This document shows positions 20,568 through 21,635 of a stretch of DNA of 21,635 nucleotides, in pieces. Position numbers and translations under genes: made by a program. Positions within the stretch are counted from its first letter, which is position 1. Each line of letters starts with the position of its first letter. Origin of the DNA: Deltaproteobacteria bacterium UBA2409 (GTDB lineage: Bacteria; Bdellovibrionota_C; UBA2361; DDRT01); assembly GCA_002343185.1 (NCBI GenBank), contig DDRT01000006.1, positions 1 to 21,635 of the forward strand, written 5' to 3'. The notes beneath the pieces were generated by a model that had not been told where the DNA came from, did not search any database, and worked only from the letters and a program-made list of their open reading frames with translations.

Positions 20568-21635
20568 CTTGGTGCTCTAAACAAATCATTTTTAGCTTTA
20601 CCATTTAAATTGCTAGGTAAGGCTGTATAAAGACCCAATATTGGCATCTTAATTTGAAGTAATTCCTCTAATTTATTTTTTAATGCCTCTAGTCTATGTT
20701 CTTTAGGTTGATTTTTAAATTCACTACTAGATAGATAATCTTTCATGGAGTCATCATTTAGAGCATTTCTAATAGCTTCAGCTGATCTAAGAGGGAGGTT
20801 GATTAGTTGAATATCAGCTTTTTTAATCCCACCAGGAAGTGTGTTAGGAAGTGCAGAGAAGATATGTGATAGATTTTCTGATTCAAGGGGTAAGTTAAGC
20901 TCAATAGCTTTATAGACTAAAGATAGAAGCTTTTCTTCTTTAGGTAGATTTTTAAATTCATCACTACATAGATAATCTTTTAGTGAGTCATCATTTAGAG
21001 CATTTCTAATAGCTTCAGCTGATCTAAGAGGGAGGTTGATTACTTGAATATCAGCTTTTTTAACCCCACCAGGAAGTGTGCTAGGAAGTGCAGAGAAGAT
21101 CTGTGATAGATTTTCTGATTCAAGGGGTAAGTTAAGCTCAAGAGCTTTATAGACTAAAGAGAGAAGCTTTTCTTCTTTAGGTTGATTTTTAAATTCACTA
21201 CTAGATAGATAATCTTTCATGGAGTCATCATTTAGAGCATTTCTAATAGCTTCAGCTGATCTAAGAGGGAGGTCGATTTTATGAATATCAGCTTTTTTAA
21301 CCCCACCAGGAAGTGTGTTAGGAAGGGCAGAGAAGATCTGTGATAGATTTTCTGATTCAAGGGGTAAGTTAAGTTCAAGAGCTTTATAGACTAAAGAGAG
21401 AAGCTTTTCTTCTTTAGGTAGATTTTTAAATTCATCACTACATAGATAATCTTTTAGTGAGTCATCATTTAGAGCATTTCTAATAGCTTCAGCTGATCTA
21501 AGAGGGAGGTCGATTTTATGAATATCAGCTTTTTTAACCCCACCAGGAAGTGTGCTAGGAAGTGCAGAGAAGATCTGTGATAGATTTTCTGATTCAAGGG
21601 GTAAGTTAAGCTCAATAGCTTTATAGACTAAAGAT
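20564..21635 (-). CDS. Large tandem-repeat protein, C-terminal part (runs off right edge)
   Basis: Not recognised. The minus-strand frame is open from the right edge to a TAA at 20564-20566, so the ATG at 21218-21220 is an internal Met and the real start lies outside the window. The visible 356 residues are a partial unit, three full 79-residue units and a 61-residue diverged C-terminal cap. A unit reads S(L/M)KDYL..., then KEEKLLSLVYKALELNLPLE, SENLSQIFSALP, TLPGGVKKADI and LPLRSAEAIRNALNDD. The pattern is mostly helical, like a solenoid or other repeat scaffold. There is no membrane helix. The cap (HRLEALKNKLEELLQIKMPILG onward) is unlike the repeats and probably closes the array. Only two cysteines are present, in DYLCSDE of alternate units. 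Function, full length and location are unknown. Confidence 0.8.
   Translation of the reverse strand, partial: SLVYKAIELNLPLESENLSQIFSALPSTLPGGVKKADIHKIDLPLRSAEAIRNALNDDSLKDYLCSDEFKNLPKEEKLLSLVYKALELNLPLESENLSQIFSALPNTLPGGVKKADIHKIDLPLRSAEAIRNALNDDSMKDYLSSSEFKNQPKEEKLLSLVYKALELNLPLESENLSQIFSALPSTLPGGVKKADIQVINLPLRSAEAIRNALNDDSLKDYLCSDEFKNLPKEEKLLSLVYKAIELNLPLESENLSHIFSALPNTLPGGIKKADIQLINLPLRSAEAIRNALNDDSMKDYLSSSEFKNQPKEHRLEALKNKLEELLQIKMPILGLYTALPSNLNGKAKNDLFRAPS
20750..21635 (-). repeat. 237-nt tandem coding repeat with two-unit higher-order period
   Basis: Units lie at 20750-20986, 20987-21223, 21224-21460 and 21461 to the edge. The same landmark (TCATCATTTA, plus strand) recurs at 20751, 20988, 21225 and 21462, exactly 237 nt apart. 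Neighbouring units alternate between KDYLCSDEFKNLPKE and KDYLSSSEFKNQPKE, and between SALPN and SALPS, so the longer period is 474 nt. Near-identity at the DNA level, including silent positions, points to recent expansion or gene conversion. Confidence 0.9.

Noticed and set aside
21218..21220. ATG as the start of the repeat gene
   Set aside because: The same frame stays open to the window edge with further repeat units, so this Met is internal.
20750..21635. CRISPR array or transposon repeats
   Set aside because: Units are 237 nt, adjoining without unique spacers, and code in one continuous frame, so this is a protein repeat.

Overview
The window is about 21.6 kb of AT-rich, very densely packed bacterial DNA. 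It carries a lipobox lipoprotein of CsgG type, a type IV pilin-like protein, Sec signal peptides, a proton-pumping complex I, phosphatidylserine decarboxylase and diaminopimelate-pathway enzymes. Together these point to a free-living or host-associated diderm (Gram-negative) bacterium that respires. Arginine is coded mostly by AGA and the genes overlap constantly. A lineage of the deltaproteobacterial/Bdellovibrionota kind would fit, but no single gene fixes the taxonomy and I hold that loosely. No rRNA, tRNA, CRISPR array, insertion sequence, transposase or phage gene was seen, and no gene-free stretch exceeds about 260 bp.

Layout. (1) 1-2458: the last codons of an unidentified gene, a likely promoter, a GT2 glycosyltransferase overlapping a ring-cleaving-dioxygenase-type VOC protein, then an unknown 207-aa protein. 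(2) 2494-8701: nuoH-J-K-L-M-N, the membrane arm of complex I, without nuoI between H and J and without the peripheral-arm genes. An M3 oligopeptidase overlaps the end of nuoN, and lysA follows after a strong hairpin. This run ends in a good terminator candidate at 11606-11639. (3) 11642-12271: an HU-family protein with a histone H1-like Lys/Ala/Pro tail, with its own promoter and a 3' hairpin. (4) 12396-14284: a two-gene cassette of a putative class I isoprenoid-synthase-fold protein and a degenerate, zinc-less SIR2-like protein. It runs tail-to-tail into a prepilin gene. (5) 14631-15798: a bipartite hairpin element, the CsgG-like lipoprotein and a 74-bp perfect palindromic element. (6) 15799-18298, minus strand: dapE, a secreted eight-cysteine protein and a six-helix membrane protein, probably one operon. 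(7) 18310-20567, plus strand: psd and prfC, overlapping. (8) 20564 to the right edge, minus strand: the 3' end of a large gene made of 79-residue tandem repeats.

How the genes work together. NuoH/J/K/L/M/N form the proton-translocating arm of NADH:quinone oxidoreductase. LysA makes L-lysine from meso-diaminopimelate and DapE acts earlier in the same pathway, though the two lie in separate operons. Psd makes phosphatidylethanolamine and RF3 recycles release factors. The least ordinary material is the SIR2-like/terpenoid-fold pair, the alternating two-unit tandem repeat gene at the right edge, and a family of intergenic palindromes whose stems differ in sequence but keep their pairing.
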